DNA of 64,000 bases from Panulirus ornatus. Taxonomy: Eukaryota; Arthropoda; Malacostraca; Decapoda; Palinuridae. Where the stretch lies: NCBI RefSeq assembly GCF_036320965.1, contig NC_092255.1, forward strand, positions 10,937,703 through 11,001,702, in the 5' to 3' direction. Below the pieces are notes generated by a model that had not been told where the DNA came from, did no database searches, and was given only the letters and a program-made list of their open reading frames with translations. Both the position numbers and the translations under genes were made by a program. Positions 22,530 through 34,499 of this stretch are shown here, in pieces. Every line of letters starts with the position of its first letter. Within the stretch, counting starts at the first letter, position 1.

Positions 22530-25390
22530 AATAGATTTCTTTAATCTTCCTGGCAGGTCTTTTTTTATCTTCCAAAAAAAATATTTTTAGTCTTTCAATT
22601 CCGTGTTTATTTAGAGTTCCCGAGTAGTTTTTTTTGAAGTTTTCCAAACAGCAGTTTATTCATCTTCCAAGCAATTTTCAAACAGTTCTTTTAACCAAAC
22701 AAATCTGTTTTAGTTTTCCAAAAAGCTCTTTTTAAGTATTTTCAACAGTATTTTCGTAACACTAATTTGTTTTTGTCATCTGAACAGATTTTTTTTTTCA
22801 CTCTTCTAAATAGTTCTTATCTAGTCTTCCAAACGGATCTTTTTCGTTCTTTTTAATAGATTTCTTCAATCTTCCTGGCTGGTGTTTTGTCTCTTCCAAC
22901 ACTTATTTCTTAGTCTACTAAAGAAATTGAAAAAAAAGTCGCTTATTGTAACCGACACTCTGCAAAAAGAGTGGCTTGAACGGGTCTCTCCTACGTTTAT
23001 TTATGCAAGCCTGCTACCCAAACATCTGTCCAGAATTCCATCAACACGCAACTACCTACACTCCTAAAAGCATATACTGACCTAATGATATATGTATGGT
23101 AGTATGCCTGTACAAAAGGAAAAAAAAAATGGCTAAAAGAGAGGGTATCTACCTACCTACCTATCTACAAATGGAAAATAAATTTGCTTAATTTTACCTC
23201 AACTCTGCAAAAAAAGGACTTTTTATGCAGGCTTTTTTACGCAAGCCTGGTACCCATTCCAGAAATCCAGTAATCCAACAAGACGCACCTACCTACACTC
23301 TTAAACGCACATACCGATCCATTGAGATATATATGGCTTGCAAACAGACTTTCTTTTAATCTTTCAAATTTTTCTTGTTTTTATTAGTTTTCTTAACAAA
23401 TCTCTTTTTACTCTTCAAAAAAAAATATTTTTAGTCTTTCAATTCCGTGTTTATTTAGAGTTCCCGAATTGTTTTTTTGAAGTTTTCCAAACAGCAGTTT
23501 ATTCATCTTCCAAGCAGTTTTTCAAACAGTTCTTTTAACCAAACAAATCTGTTTTAGTTTTCCAAAAAGCTCTTTTTAAGTATTTTCAACAGTATTTTCG
23601 TTACACTAATTTGTTTTTTCATCTGAAAAGATTTTTTTTTCACTCTTCTAAATAGTTCTTATCTAGTCTTCCAAACGGATCTTTTTCGATTTTCTTAATA
23701 GATTTCTTTAATCTTCCTGGCAGGTGTTTTGTATCTTCCAACACTTATTTCTTAGTCTACTAAAGAAATTGAAAGAAAAATCGCTTATTGTAACCGACAC
23801 TCTGCAAAAAGAGTGGCTTGAACGGGTCTCTTCTACGATTATTTATGCAAGCCTGCTACCCACACATCTGTCCAGAATTCCATCAACACGCAACTACCTA
23901 CACTCCTAAAAGCATATACTGATCTAATGATGTATGTACAAATGGAAAAAAAAAATGGCGAAAAGAGAGGCTATCTACCTACTTACCTATCTACAAATGG
24001 AAAATAAATTTGCTTAATTTTACCTCAACTCTGCAAAAAAAGTGCTTCTTATGCAGGCTTTTTTACGCAAGCCTCTATCCATTCCAGAAATCCAGTAATC
24101 CAACAACATGCACCTACCTACACTCTTAAACGCACATACCGATCCATTGAGATATATATGGCTTGCAAACAGACTTTCTTTTAATCTTTCAAATTTTTCT
24201 TGTTTTTATTAGTTTTCTTAACAAATCTCTTTTTACTCTTCAAAAAAAAATATTTTTAGTCTTTCAATTCCGTGTTTATTTAGAGTTCCCGAATTGTTTT
24301 TTTGAAGTTTTCCAAACAGCAGTTTATTCATCTTCCAAGCAGTTTTTCAAATTTCTTTTAACCAAACAAATCTGTTTTAGTTTTCCAAAAAGCTCTTTTT
24401 AAGTATTTTCAACAGTATTTTCGTTACACTAATTTGTTTTTTCATCTGAAAAGATTTTTTTTTCACTCTTCTAAATAGTTCTTATCTAGTCTTCCAAACG
24501 GATCTTTTTCGATTTTCTTAATAGATTTCTTTAATCTTCCTGGCAAGTGTTTTGTATCTTCCAACACTTATTTCTTAGTCTACTAAACAAATTGAAAAAA
24601 AAATCGCTTATTGTAACATACACTCTGCAAAAAGAGTGACTTGACCGGGTCTCTCCTACGATAATATATGCATGCGTGCTGCCCAAACATCTGTCCAGTA
24701 TTCCATCAACACGCAACTACCTACAATCCTAAAAGCATATACTGATCTAATGAGATATGTATGGTAGTATGCCTGTACAAATGGAAAAAGAAATGGGAAA
24801 AAGAGGGGCTACCTACATACCTACCTACCTACCTACACTCTTAAAAGCACATTCTGATCAAGTAAGATATGTATGATTAGGTACATATACAAATGGAAAA
24901 TAAATTTGCTTAATTTTACCTCCGCTCTGCAAAAAAAGGACTTTTTATGCGGACTTTTTTATGCAAGTGTGGTACCCATTCCAGAAATCCAGTAATCCAA
25001 CAACACGCACCTACCTACACTTTTAAACGCACATACCGATCCATTGAGATATATATGGCTTGCAAACAGACTTTCTTTTAATCTTTCAAATTTTTCTTTT
25101 TTTTGTTAGTTTTCTTAACAAATCTCTTTTTATTCTTCTAAAAAAAATATTTTTTGTCTTTCACTTCCGTGTTTATTTAGAGTTCCCGAGTTGTTTTTTT
25201 TCATCTTCCAACCAGTATTTCAAACAATTCTTTTAACAAAACAGATGTTTTAGTTTTCCAAAAGCTCTTTTTAAGTATTTTCAACAATATTTTCACAAAA
25301 CTAATTTATATTTGTCATCTGAACAGATTTTTTTTTCACTTCTAAATAGTTCTTATCTAGTCATCGAAACGGATCTTTTTCGTTCTTTTT
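22530..25390 (+). repeat. HOR 12 variant (A-B-D-C, 2,861 bp)
   Basis: A 22530-22854, B 22855-23696, D 23697-24519, C 24520-25390. It repeats the four-monomer layout of HOR 9, 6,224 bp downstream, with the same private variants in B and D. Its C end reads CATCGAAACGG and TTTTTAGTAG, as does the end of HOR 10. Confidence 0.9.
23697..24519 (+). repeat. Monomer D, second copy (823 bp)
   Basis: Same length and same private variants as the copy at 17473. Single differences include GAAAGAAAAATCG and GTCTCTTCTACG. The pair are clear duplicates. Confidence 0.87.
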
Positions 25391-27425
25391 AGTAGATTTC
25401 TTTAATCTTCCTGGTAGGTCTTTTTTTATCTTCCAAAAAAAATATTTTTAGTCTTTCAATTCCGTGTTTATTTAGAGTTCCCGAGTAGTTTTTTTTGAAG
25501 TTTTCCAAACAGCAGTTTATTCATCTTCCAAGCAACTTTCAAACAGTTCTTTTAACCAAAAAAATCTGTTTTAGTTTTCCAAAAAGCTCTTTTTAAGTAT
25601 TTTCAACTATTTTCGTAACACTAATTTGTTTTTGTCATCTGAACAGATTTTTTTTTCACTCTTCTAAATAGTTCTTATCTAGTCTTCCAAACGGATCTTT
25701 TTCGTTCTTCTTAATAGATTTCTTCAATCTTCCTGGCTGGTGTTTTGTCTCTTCCAACACTTATTTCTTAGTCTACTAAAGAAATTGTAAAAAAAGTCGC
25801 TTATTGTAACCGACACTCTGCAAAAAGAGTGGCTTGAACGGGTCTCTCCTACGATTATTTATGCAAGCCTGCTACCCAAACATCTGTCCAGAATTCCATC
25901 AACACGCAACTACCTACACTCCTAAAAGCATATACTGATCTAATGATATATATATGGTAGTATGCCTGTACAAATGGAAAAAAAAAATGGCGAAAAGAGA
26001 GGCTATCTACCTACCTACCTATCTACAAATGGAAAATAAATTTGCTTAATTTTACCTCAACTCTGCAAAAAAAGGACTTTTTATGCAGGCTTTTTTACGC
26101 AAGCCTGGTACCCATTCCAGAAATCCAGTAATCCAACAACACGCACCTACCTACACTCTTAAACGCACATACCGATCCATAGAGATATATATGGCTTGCA
26201 AACAGACTTTCTTTTAATCTTTCAAATTTTTCTTGTTTTTATTAGTTTCTTAACAAATCTCTTTTTACTCTTCAAAAAAAAATATTTTTAGTCTTTCAAT
26301 TCCCTGTTTATTTAGAGTTCCCGAATTGTTTTTTTGAAGTTTTCCAAACAGCAGTTTATTCATCTTCCAAGCAGTTTTTCAAACAGTTCTTTTAACCAAA
26401 CAAATCTGTTTTAGTTTTCCAAAAAGCTCTTTTTAAGTATTTTCAACAGTATTTTCGTTACACTAATTTGTTTTTTCATCTGAAAAGATTTTTTTTTCAC
26501 TCTTCTAAATAGTTCTTATCTAGTCTTCCAAACGGATCTTTTTCGGTTTTCTTAATAGATTTCTTTAATCTTCCTGGCAGGTGTTTTGTATCTTCCAACA
26601 CTTATTTCTTAGTCTACTAAACAAATTGAAAAAAAAATCGCTTATTGTAACATACACTCTGCAAAAAGAGTGACTTGAACGGGTCTCTCCTACGATAATT
26701 TATGCATGCGTGCTGCCCAAACATCTGTCCAGTATTCCATCAACACGCAACTACCTACACTCCTAAAAGCATATACTGATCTAATGAGATATGTATGGTA
26801 GTATGCCTGTACAAATGGAAAAAGAAATGGGAAAAAGAGGGGCTACCTACATACCTACCTACCTACCTACACTCTTAAAAGCACATTCTGATCAATTAAG
26901 ATATGTATGATTAGGTACATATACAAATGGAAAATAAATTTGTTTAATTTTACCTCCGCTCTGCAAAAAAAAGGACTTTTTATGCGGGCTTTTTTATGCA
27001 AGTGTGGTACCCATTCCAGAAATCCAGTAATCCAACAACACGCACCTACCTACACTTTTAAACGTACATACCGATCCATTGAGATATATATGGCATGCAA
27101 ACAGACTTTTTTTTAAACTTTCAAATTTTTCTTTTTTTTGTTAGTTTTCTTAACAAATCTCTTTTTATTCTTCTAAAAAAAATATTTTTTGTCTTTCACT
27201 TCCGTGTTCATTTAGAGTTCCCGAGTTGTGTTTTTTCATCTTCGAACCAGTATTTCAAACAATTCTTTTAACAAAACAGATGTTTTAGTTTTCCAAAAGC
27301 TCTTTGTAAGTATTTTCAACAATATTTTCACAACACTAATTTATATTTGTCATCTGAAGAGATTTTTTTTTCACTTCTAAATAGTTCTTATCTAGTCATC
27401 CAAACGGATCTTTTTCGTTCTTCTT
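25391..27425 (+). repeat. HOR 13 (A-B-C, 2,035 bp)
   Basis: A 25391-25712, B 25713-26553, C 26554-27425. A shares its start and the AGCAACTTTC variant with HOR 11 and has a 3-bp loss giving TTTTCAACTATTTTCG. B ends TTCGGTTTTC. Confidence 0.92.
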
Positions 27426-29437
27426 AATAGATTTCTTTAATCTTCCTGGCAGGTCTTTTTTTTATCTTCCAAAAAAAATACTTTTAGTCTTTCAATTCCG
27501 TGTTTATTTAGAGTTCCCGAGTAGTTTTTTTTGAAGTTTTCCAAACAGCAGTTTATTCATCTTCCAAGCAATTTTCAAACAGTTCTTTTAACCAAACAAA
27601 TCTGTTTTAGTTTTCCAAAAAGCTCTTTTTAAGTATTTTCAACAGTATTTTCGTAACACTAATTTGTTTTTTTCATCTGAACATATTTTTTTTTCACTCT
27701 TCTAAATAGTTCTTATCTAGTCTTCCAAACGGATCTTTTTCGTTCTTCTTAATAGATTTCTTCAATCTTCCTGGCTGGTGTTTTGTCTCTTCCAACACTT
27801 ATTTCTTAGTCTACTAAAGAAATTGAAAAAAAAGTCGCTTATTGTAACCGACACTCTGCAAAAAGAGTGGCTTGAACGGGTCTCTCCTACGATTATTTAT
27901 GCAAACCTGCTACCCAAACATCTGTCCAGAATTCCATCAACACGCAACTACCTACACTCCTAAAAGCATATACTGATCTAATGATATATGTATGGTAGTA
28001 TGCCTGTACAAATGGAAAGAAAAAATGGCGAAAAGAGAGGCTATCTACCTACCTACCTATCTACAAATGGAAAATAAATTTGCTTAATTTTACCTCAACT
28101 CTGCAAAAAAAGGACTTTTTATGCAGGCTTTTTTACGCAAGCCTGGTACCCATTCCAGAAATCCAGTAATCCAACAACACGCACCTACCTACACTCTTAA
28201 ACGCATATACCGATCCATTGAGATATATATGGCTTGCAAACAGACTTTCTTTTAATCTTTCAAATTTTTCTTGTTTTTATTAGTTTTCTTAACAAATCTC
28301 TTTTTACTCTTCAAAAAAAAAATATTTTTAGTCTTTCAATTCCGTGTTTATTTAGAGTTCCCGAATTGTTTTTTTGAAGTTTTCCAAACAGCAGTTTATT
28401 CATCTTCCAAGCAGTTTTTCAAACTTCTTTTAACCAAACAAATCTGTTTTAGTTTTCCAAAAAGCTCTTTTTAAGTATTTTCAACAGTATTTTCGTTACA
28501 CTAATTTGTTTTTTCATCTGAAAAGATTTTTTTTCACTCTTCTAAATAGTTCTTATCTAGTCTTCGAAACGGATCTTATTCGATTTTCTTAATAGATTTC
28601 TTTAATCTTCCTGGCAGGTGTTTTGTATCTTCCAACACTTATTTCTTAGTCTACTAAACAAATTGAAAAAAAAATCGCTTATTGTAACATACACTCTGCA
28701 AAAAGAGTGACTTGAACGGGTCTCTCCTACGATAATTTATGCATGCGTGCTGCCCAAACATCAGTCCAAACACGCAAATACCTACACTCCTAAAAGCATA
28801 TACTGATCTAATGAGATATGTACGGTAGTATGCCTGTACAAATGGAAAAAAAATGGGAAAAAGAGGGGCTACCTACATACCTACATACCTACCTACACTC
28901 TTAAAAGCACATTCTGATCAATTAAGATATGTATGATTAGGAAAATAAATTGCTTAATTTTACCTCCGCTCTGCAAAAAAAGACTTTTTATGCGGGCTTT
29001 TTTATGCAAGTGTGGTACCCATTCCAGAAATCCAGTAATGCAACAACACGCACCTACCTTCACTTTTAAACGCACATACCGATCCATTGAGATATATATG
29101 GCTTGCAAACAGACTTTCTTTTAATCTTTCAAATTTTTCTTTTTTTTTGTTAGTTTTCTTAACAAATCTCTTTTTATTCTTCTAAAAAAAAAATATTTTT
29201 TGTCTTTCACTTCCGTGTTTATTTAGAGTTCCCGAGTTGTTTTTTTTCATCTTCCAACCAGTATTTCAAACAATTCTTTTAACAAAACAGATGTTTTAGT
29301 TTTCCAAAAGCTCTTTTTAAGTATTTTCAACAATATTTTCACAACACTAATTTATATTTGTCATCTGAACAGATTTTTTTTTTCACTTCTAAATAGTTCT
29401 TATCTAGTCATCCAAACGGATCTTTTTCGTTCTTCTT
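27426..29437 (+). repeat. HOR 14 (A-B-C, 2,012 bp)
   Basis: A 27426-27750, B 27751-28590, C 28591-29437. B resembles D near its end (TTTTTCAAACTTC, TTCGATTTTC). C is 847 bp because of two small deletions: about 10 bp at CATCAGTCC/AAACACGC near 28,768 and about 15 bp at ATTAGG/AAAATAAATTGC near 28,941. Confidence 0.9.
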
Positions 29438-31474
29438 AATAGATTTCTTTAATCTTCCTGGCAGGTCTTTTTTTATTTTAAAAAAAAAATATTTTTAGTC
29501 TTTCAATTCCGTGTTTATTTAGAGTTCCCGAGTAGTTTTTTTTGAAGTTTTTCAAACAGCAGTTTATTCATCTTCCAAGCAATTTTCAAACTGTTCTTTT
29601 AACCAAACAAATCTGTTTTAGTTTTCCAAAAAGCTCTTTTTAAGTATTTTCAACAGTATTTTCGTAACACTAATTTGTTTTTGTCATCTGAACAGGTTTT
29701 TTTTTTCACTCTTCTAAATAGTTCTTATCTAGTCTTCCAAACGGATCTTTTTCGTTCTTCTTAATAGATTTCTTCAATCTTCCTGGCTGGTGTTTTGTCT
29801 CTTCCAACACTTATTTCTTAGTCTACTAAAGAAATTGAAAAAAAAGTCGCTTATTGTAACCGACACTCTGCAAAAAGAGTGGCTTGAACGGGTCTCTCCT
29901 ACGATTATTTATGCAAGCCTGCTACCCAAACATCTGTCCAGAATTCCATCAACACGCAACTACCTACACTCCTAAAAGCATATACTGATATAATGATATA
30001 TATATGGTAGTATGTCTGTACAAATGGAAAAAAAAATGGCGAAAAGAGAGGCTATCTACTTACCTACCTATCTACAAATGGAAAATAAATTTGCTTAATT
30101 TTACCTCAACTCTGCAAAAAAAGGACTTTTTATGCAGGCTTTTTTACGCAAGCCTGGTACCCATTCCAGAAATCCAGTAATCCAACAACACGCACCTACC
30201 TACACTCTTAAACGCACATACCGATCCATTGAGATATATATGGCTTGCAAACAGACTTTCTTTTAATCTTTCAAATTTTTCTTGTTTTTATTAGTTTTCT
30301 TAACAAATCTCTTTTTACTCTTCAAAAAAAAAATATTTTTAGTCTTTCAATTCCGTGTTTATTTAGAGTTCCCGAATTGTTTTTTTGAAGTTTTCCAAAC
30401 AGCAGTTTATTCATCTTCCAAGCAGTTTTTCAAACAGTTCTTTTAACCAAACAAATCTGTTTTAATTTTCCAAAAAGCTCTTTTTAAGTATTTTCAACAG
30501 TATTTTCGTTACACTAATTTGTTTTTTCATCTGAAAAGATTTTTTTTTCACTCTTCTAAATAGTTCTTATCTAGACTTCGAAACGGATCTTTTTCGTTTT
30601 TCTTAATAGATTTCTTTCATCTTCCTGGCAGGTGTTTTGTATCTTCCAACACTTATTTCTAAGTCTACTAAACAAATTGAAAAAAAAATCGCTTATTGTA
30701 ACATACACTCTGCAAAAAGAGTGACTTGAATGGGTCTCTCCTACGATAATTTATGCATACGTGCTGCCCAAACATCTGTCCAGTATTCCATCAACACGCA
30801 ACTACCTACACTCCTAAAAGCATATACTGATCTAATGAGATATGTATGGTAGTATGCCTGTACAAATGGAAAAAGAAATGGGAAAAAGAGGGGATACCTA
30901 CATACCTACCTACCTACCTACACTCTTAAAAGCACATTCTGATCAATAAAGATATGTATGATTAGGTACATATACAAATGGAAAATAAATTTGCTTATTT
31001 TTACCTCCGCTCTTCAAAAAAAGGACTTTTTATGCGGGCTTTTTTATGCAAGTGTGGTACCCATTCCAGAAATCCAGTAATCCAACAACACGCACCTACC
31101 TACACTTTTAAACGCACATACCGATCCATTGAGATGTATATGGCTTGTAAACAGACTTTCTTTTAATCTTTCAAATTTTTCTTTTTTTTGTTAGTTTTCT
31201 TAACAAATCTCTTTTTATTCTTATAGAAAAATATTTTTTGTCTTTCACTTCCGTGTTTATTTAGAGTTCCCGAGTTGTTTTTTTTCATCTTCCAACCAGT
31301 ATTTCAAACAATTCTTTTAACAAAACAGATGTTTTAGTTTTCCAAAAGCTCTTTTTAAGTATTTTCAACAATATTTTCACAACACTAATTTATATTTGTC
31401 ATCTGAACAGATTTTTTTTTCACTTCTAAATAGTTCTTATCTACTCATCCAAACGGATATTTTTCGTTATTCTT
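29438..31474 (+). repeat. HOR 15 (A-B-C, 2,037 bp)
   Basis: A 29438-29762, B 29763-30604, C 30605-31474. Scattered substitutions appear, more than in HORs 1-8. Confidence 0.92.
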
Positions 31475-32641
31475 AATAGATTTCTTTAATCTTCCAGGCA
31501 GGTTTTTTTTTATCTTTCAAAAAAAATATTTTTGGTCTTTCAATTCCGTGTTTATTTAGAGTTCCCGAGTAGTTTTTTTTGAAGTTTTTCAAACAGCAGT
31601 TTATTCATCTTCCAAGCAATTTTCAAACAGTTCTTTTAACCAAAGAAATCTGTTTTAGTTTTCCAAAAAGCTCTTTTTAAGTATTTTCAACAGTATTTTC
31701 GTAGCACTAATTTGTTTTTTTCATCTGAACAGATTTTTTTTTTCACTCTTCTAAATAGTTCTTATCTAGTCATCCAAACGGATCTTTTTCGTTCTTCTTA
31801 ATAGATTTCTTCAATCTTCCTGGCTGGTGTTTTGTCTCTTCCAACACTTATTTCTTAGTCTACTAAAGAAATTGAAAAAAAAGTCGCTTATTGTAACCAA
31901 CACTCTGCAAAAAGAGTGGCTGGAACGGGTCTCTCCTACGATTATTTATGCAAGCCTTCTACCCAAACATCAGTCCAGAATTCCATCAACACGCAACTAC
32001 CTACACTCCTAAAAGCATATACTGATCTAATGATATATGTATGGTAGTATGCCTGTACAAATGCAAAAAAAAAATGGCGAAAAGAGAGGCTATCTACCTA
32101 CCTTCTTATGTACAAATGGAAAATAAATTTGCTTAATTTTACCTCAACTCTGCAAAAAAAGGACTTTTTATGTAGGCTTTTTTACGCAAACCTGGTACCC
32201 ATTCCAGAAATCCAGTAATCCAACAACACGCACCTACCTACACTCTTAAACGCACATACCGATCCATTGAGATATATATGGCTTGCAAACAGACTTTCTT
32301 TTAATCTTTCAAATTTTTCTTGTTTTTATTAGTTTTCTTAACAAATCTCTTTTTACTCTTCAAATGAAAATATTTTTAGTCTTTCAATTCCGTGTTTATT
32401 TAGAGTTCCCGAATTGTTTTTTTGAAGTTTCCCAAACAGCAGTTTATTCATCATCCAAGCAGTTTTTCAAACAGTTCTTTTAACCAGACAAATCTGTTTT
32501 AGTTTTCCAAAAAGCTCTTTTTAAGTATTTTCAACAGTATTTTCGTTACACTAATTTGTTTTTTCATCTGAAAAGATTTTTTTTTCACTCTTCTAAATAG
32601 TTCTTATCTAGTCTTCCAAACGGATCTTTTTCGTTTTTCTT

Positions 32642-33572
32642 AATAGATTTCTTTAATCTTCCTGGCAGGTGTTTTGTATCTTCCAACACTTATTTCTTAG
32701 TCTACTAAACAAATTGAAAAAAAAAATCGCTTATTGTAACATACACTCTGCAAAAAGAGTGACTTGAACGGGTCTCTCCTACGATAATTTATGCTGCGTG
32801 CTGCCCAAACATCTGTCCAGAATTCCATCAACACGCAACTACCTACACTCCTAAAAGCATATACTGATCTAATGATATATATATGGTAGTATGCCTGTAC
32901 AAATGGAAAAAAAAATGGCGAAAAGAGAGGCTATCTACCTACCTACCTGGTACCCATTCCAGAAATCCAGTAATCCAACAACACGCACCTACCTACACTC
33001 TTAAACGCACATACCGATCCATTGAGATATATATGGCTTTCTACAAATGGAAAATAAATTTGCTTAATTTTACCTCAACTCTGCAAAAAAAGGACTTTTT
33101 ATGCAGGCTTTTTTACGCAAGCCTGGTACCCATTCCAGAAATCCAGTAATCCAACAACACGCACCTACCTACACTCTTAAACGCACATACCGATCCATTG
33201 AGATATATATGGCTTGGAAACAGACTTTCTTTTAATCTTTCAAATTTTTCTTGTTTTTATTAGTTTTCTTAACAAATCTCTTTTTACTCTTCAAAAAAAA
33301 ATATTTTTAGTCTTTCAATTCCGTGTTTATTTAGAGTTCCCGAATTGTTTTTTTGAAGTTTCCCAAACAGCAGTTTATTCATCTTCCAAGCAGTTTTTCA
33401 AACAGTTCTTTTAACCAGACAAATCTGTTTTAGTTTTCCAAAAAACTCTTTTTAAGTATTTTCAACAGTATTTTCGTTACACTAATTTGTTTTTTCATCT
33501 AAAAAGATTTTTTTTTCACTCTTCTAAATAGTTCTTATCTAGTCTTCCAAACGGATCTTTTTCGTTTTTCTT
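32642..33572 (+). repeat. Monomer E, first copy (931 bp)
   Basis: Opens as C (CAGGTGTTTTGTATC, AACATACACTC, GATAATTTATGC) and switches to B between GTGCTGCCC and CCAGAATTCC, near 32,797-32,822. From 32,949 to 33,039 it carries a 91-bp extra copy of the GGTACCC-to-ATATGGCTT segment, whose second copy lies in its normal place downstream. Confidence 0.88.
32949..33039 (+). repeat. 91-bp inserted module in E, copy 1
   Basis: The segment from GGTACCC to ATATGGCTT sits between the CTAC tract and TCTACAAATGG. The join with CCTACCT shares CCT with the normal left flank AAGCCTGG. It is an ectopic copy of sequence about 177 bp downstream. Confidence 0.85.
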
Positions 33573-34499
33573 AATAGATTTCTTTAATCTTCCTGGCAGG
33601 TGTTTTGTATCTTCCAACACTTATTTCTTAGTCTACTAAACAAATTGAAAAAAAAATCGCTTATTGTAACATACACTCTGCAAAAAGAGTGACTTGAACG
33701 GGTCTCTCCTACGATAATTTATGCATGCGTGCTGCCCAAACTTCTGTCCAGAATTCCATCAACACGCAACTACCTACACTCCTAAAAGCATATACTGATC
33801 TAAAGATATATATATGGTAGTATGCCTGTACAAATGGAAAAAAAAATGGCGAAAAGAGAGGCTATCTACCTACCTACCTGGTACCCATTCCAGAAAACCA
33901 GTAATCCAACAACACGCACCTACCTACACTCTTAAACGCACATACCGATCCATTGAGATATATATGGCTTCCTACAAATGGAAAATAAATTTGCTTAATT
34001 TTACCTCAACTCTGCAAAAAAAGGACTTTTTATGCAGGCTTTTTTACGCAATCCTGGTACCCATTCCAGAAATCCAGTAATCCAACAACACGCACCTACC
34101 TACACTCTTAAACGCACATACCGATCCATTGAGATATATATGGCTTGCAAACAGACTTTCTTTTAATCTTTCAAATTTTTCTTGTTTTTATTAGTTTTCT
34201 TAACAAATCTCTTTTTACTCTTCAAATAAAAATATTTTTAGTATTTCAATTCCGTGTTTATTTAGAGTTCCCGAATTGTTTTTTTGAAGTTTTCCAAACA
34301 GCAGTTTATTCATCTTCCCAAACAGTTTTCAAACAGTTCTTTTTTAAAAACAAATCCCGTTTTTGTTTTCCAAACAGCTCTTTTTAAGTATTTTCAAAAG
34401 TATTTTCGTTACACTAATTTTTTTTTTCATCTGAAAAAATTTTTTTTTTCTCTTAAATGTTCTTATCTAGTCTTCGAAACGGTCTTTTTTTGTTTTTCT
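33573..34499 (+). repeat. Monomer E, second copy (927 bp)
   Basis: Tandem duplicate of the previous monomer with the same C-to-B switch and the same inserted module. It differs by a few substitutions, such as CAGAAAACCAG for CAGAAATCCAG. Near 34,310 homopolymer noise starts. Confidence 0.87.
33880..33970 (+). repeat. 91-bp inserted module in E, copy 2
   Basis: Same position and ends as the insertion in the first E monomer, so the insertion came before the E duplication. Confidence 0.85.

Larger units (their letters stand above)
31475..34499 (+). repeat. HOR 16 variant (A-B-E-E, 3,025 bp)
   Basis: A 31475-31799, B 31800-32641, E 32642-33572, E 33573-34499. The C monomer is replaced by two tandem copies of a recombinant monomer that carries an extra internal module. 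Its last 200 bp is where the noise seen in the following sequence begins. Confidence 0.88.

Noticed and set aside
32949..33039. 91-bp insertion in E as a mobile element
   Set aside because: It is a copy of satellite sequence lying about 177 bp downstream, with no terminal repeats of its own.
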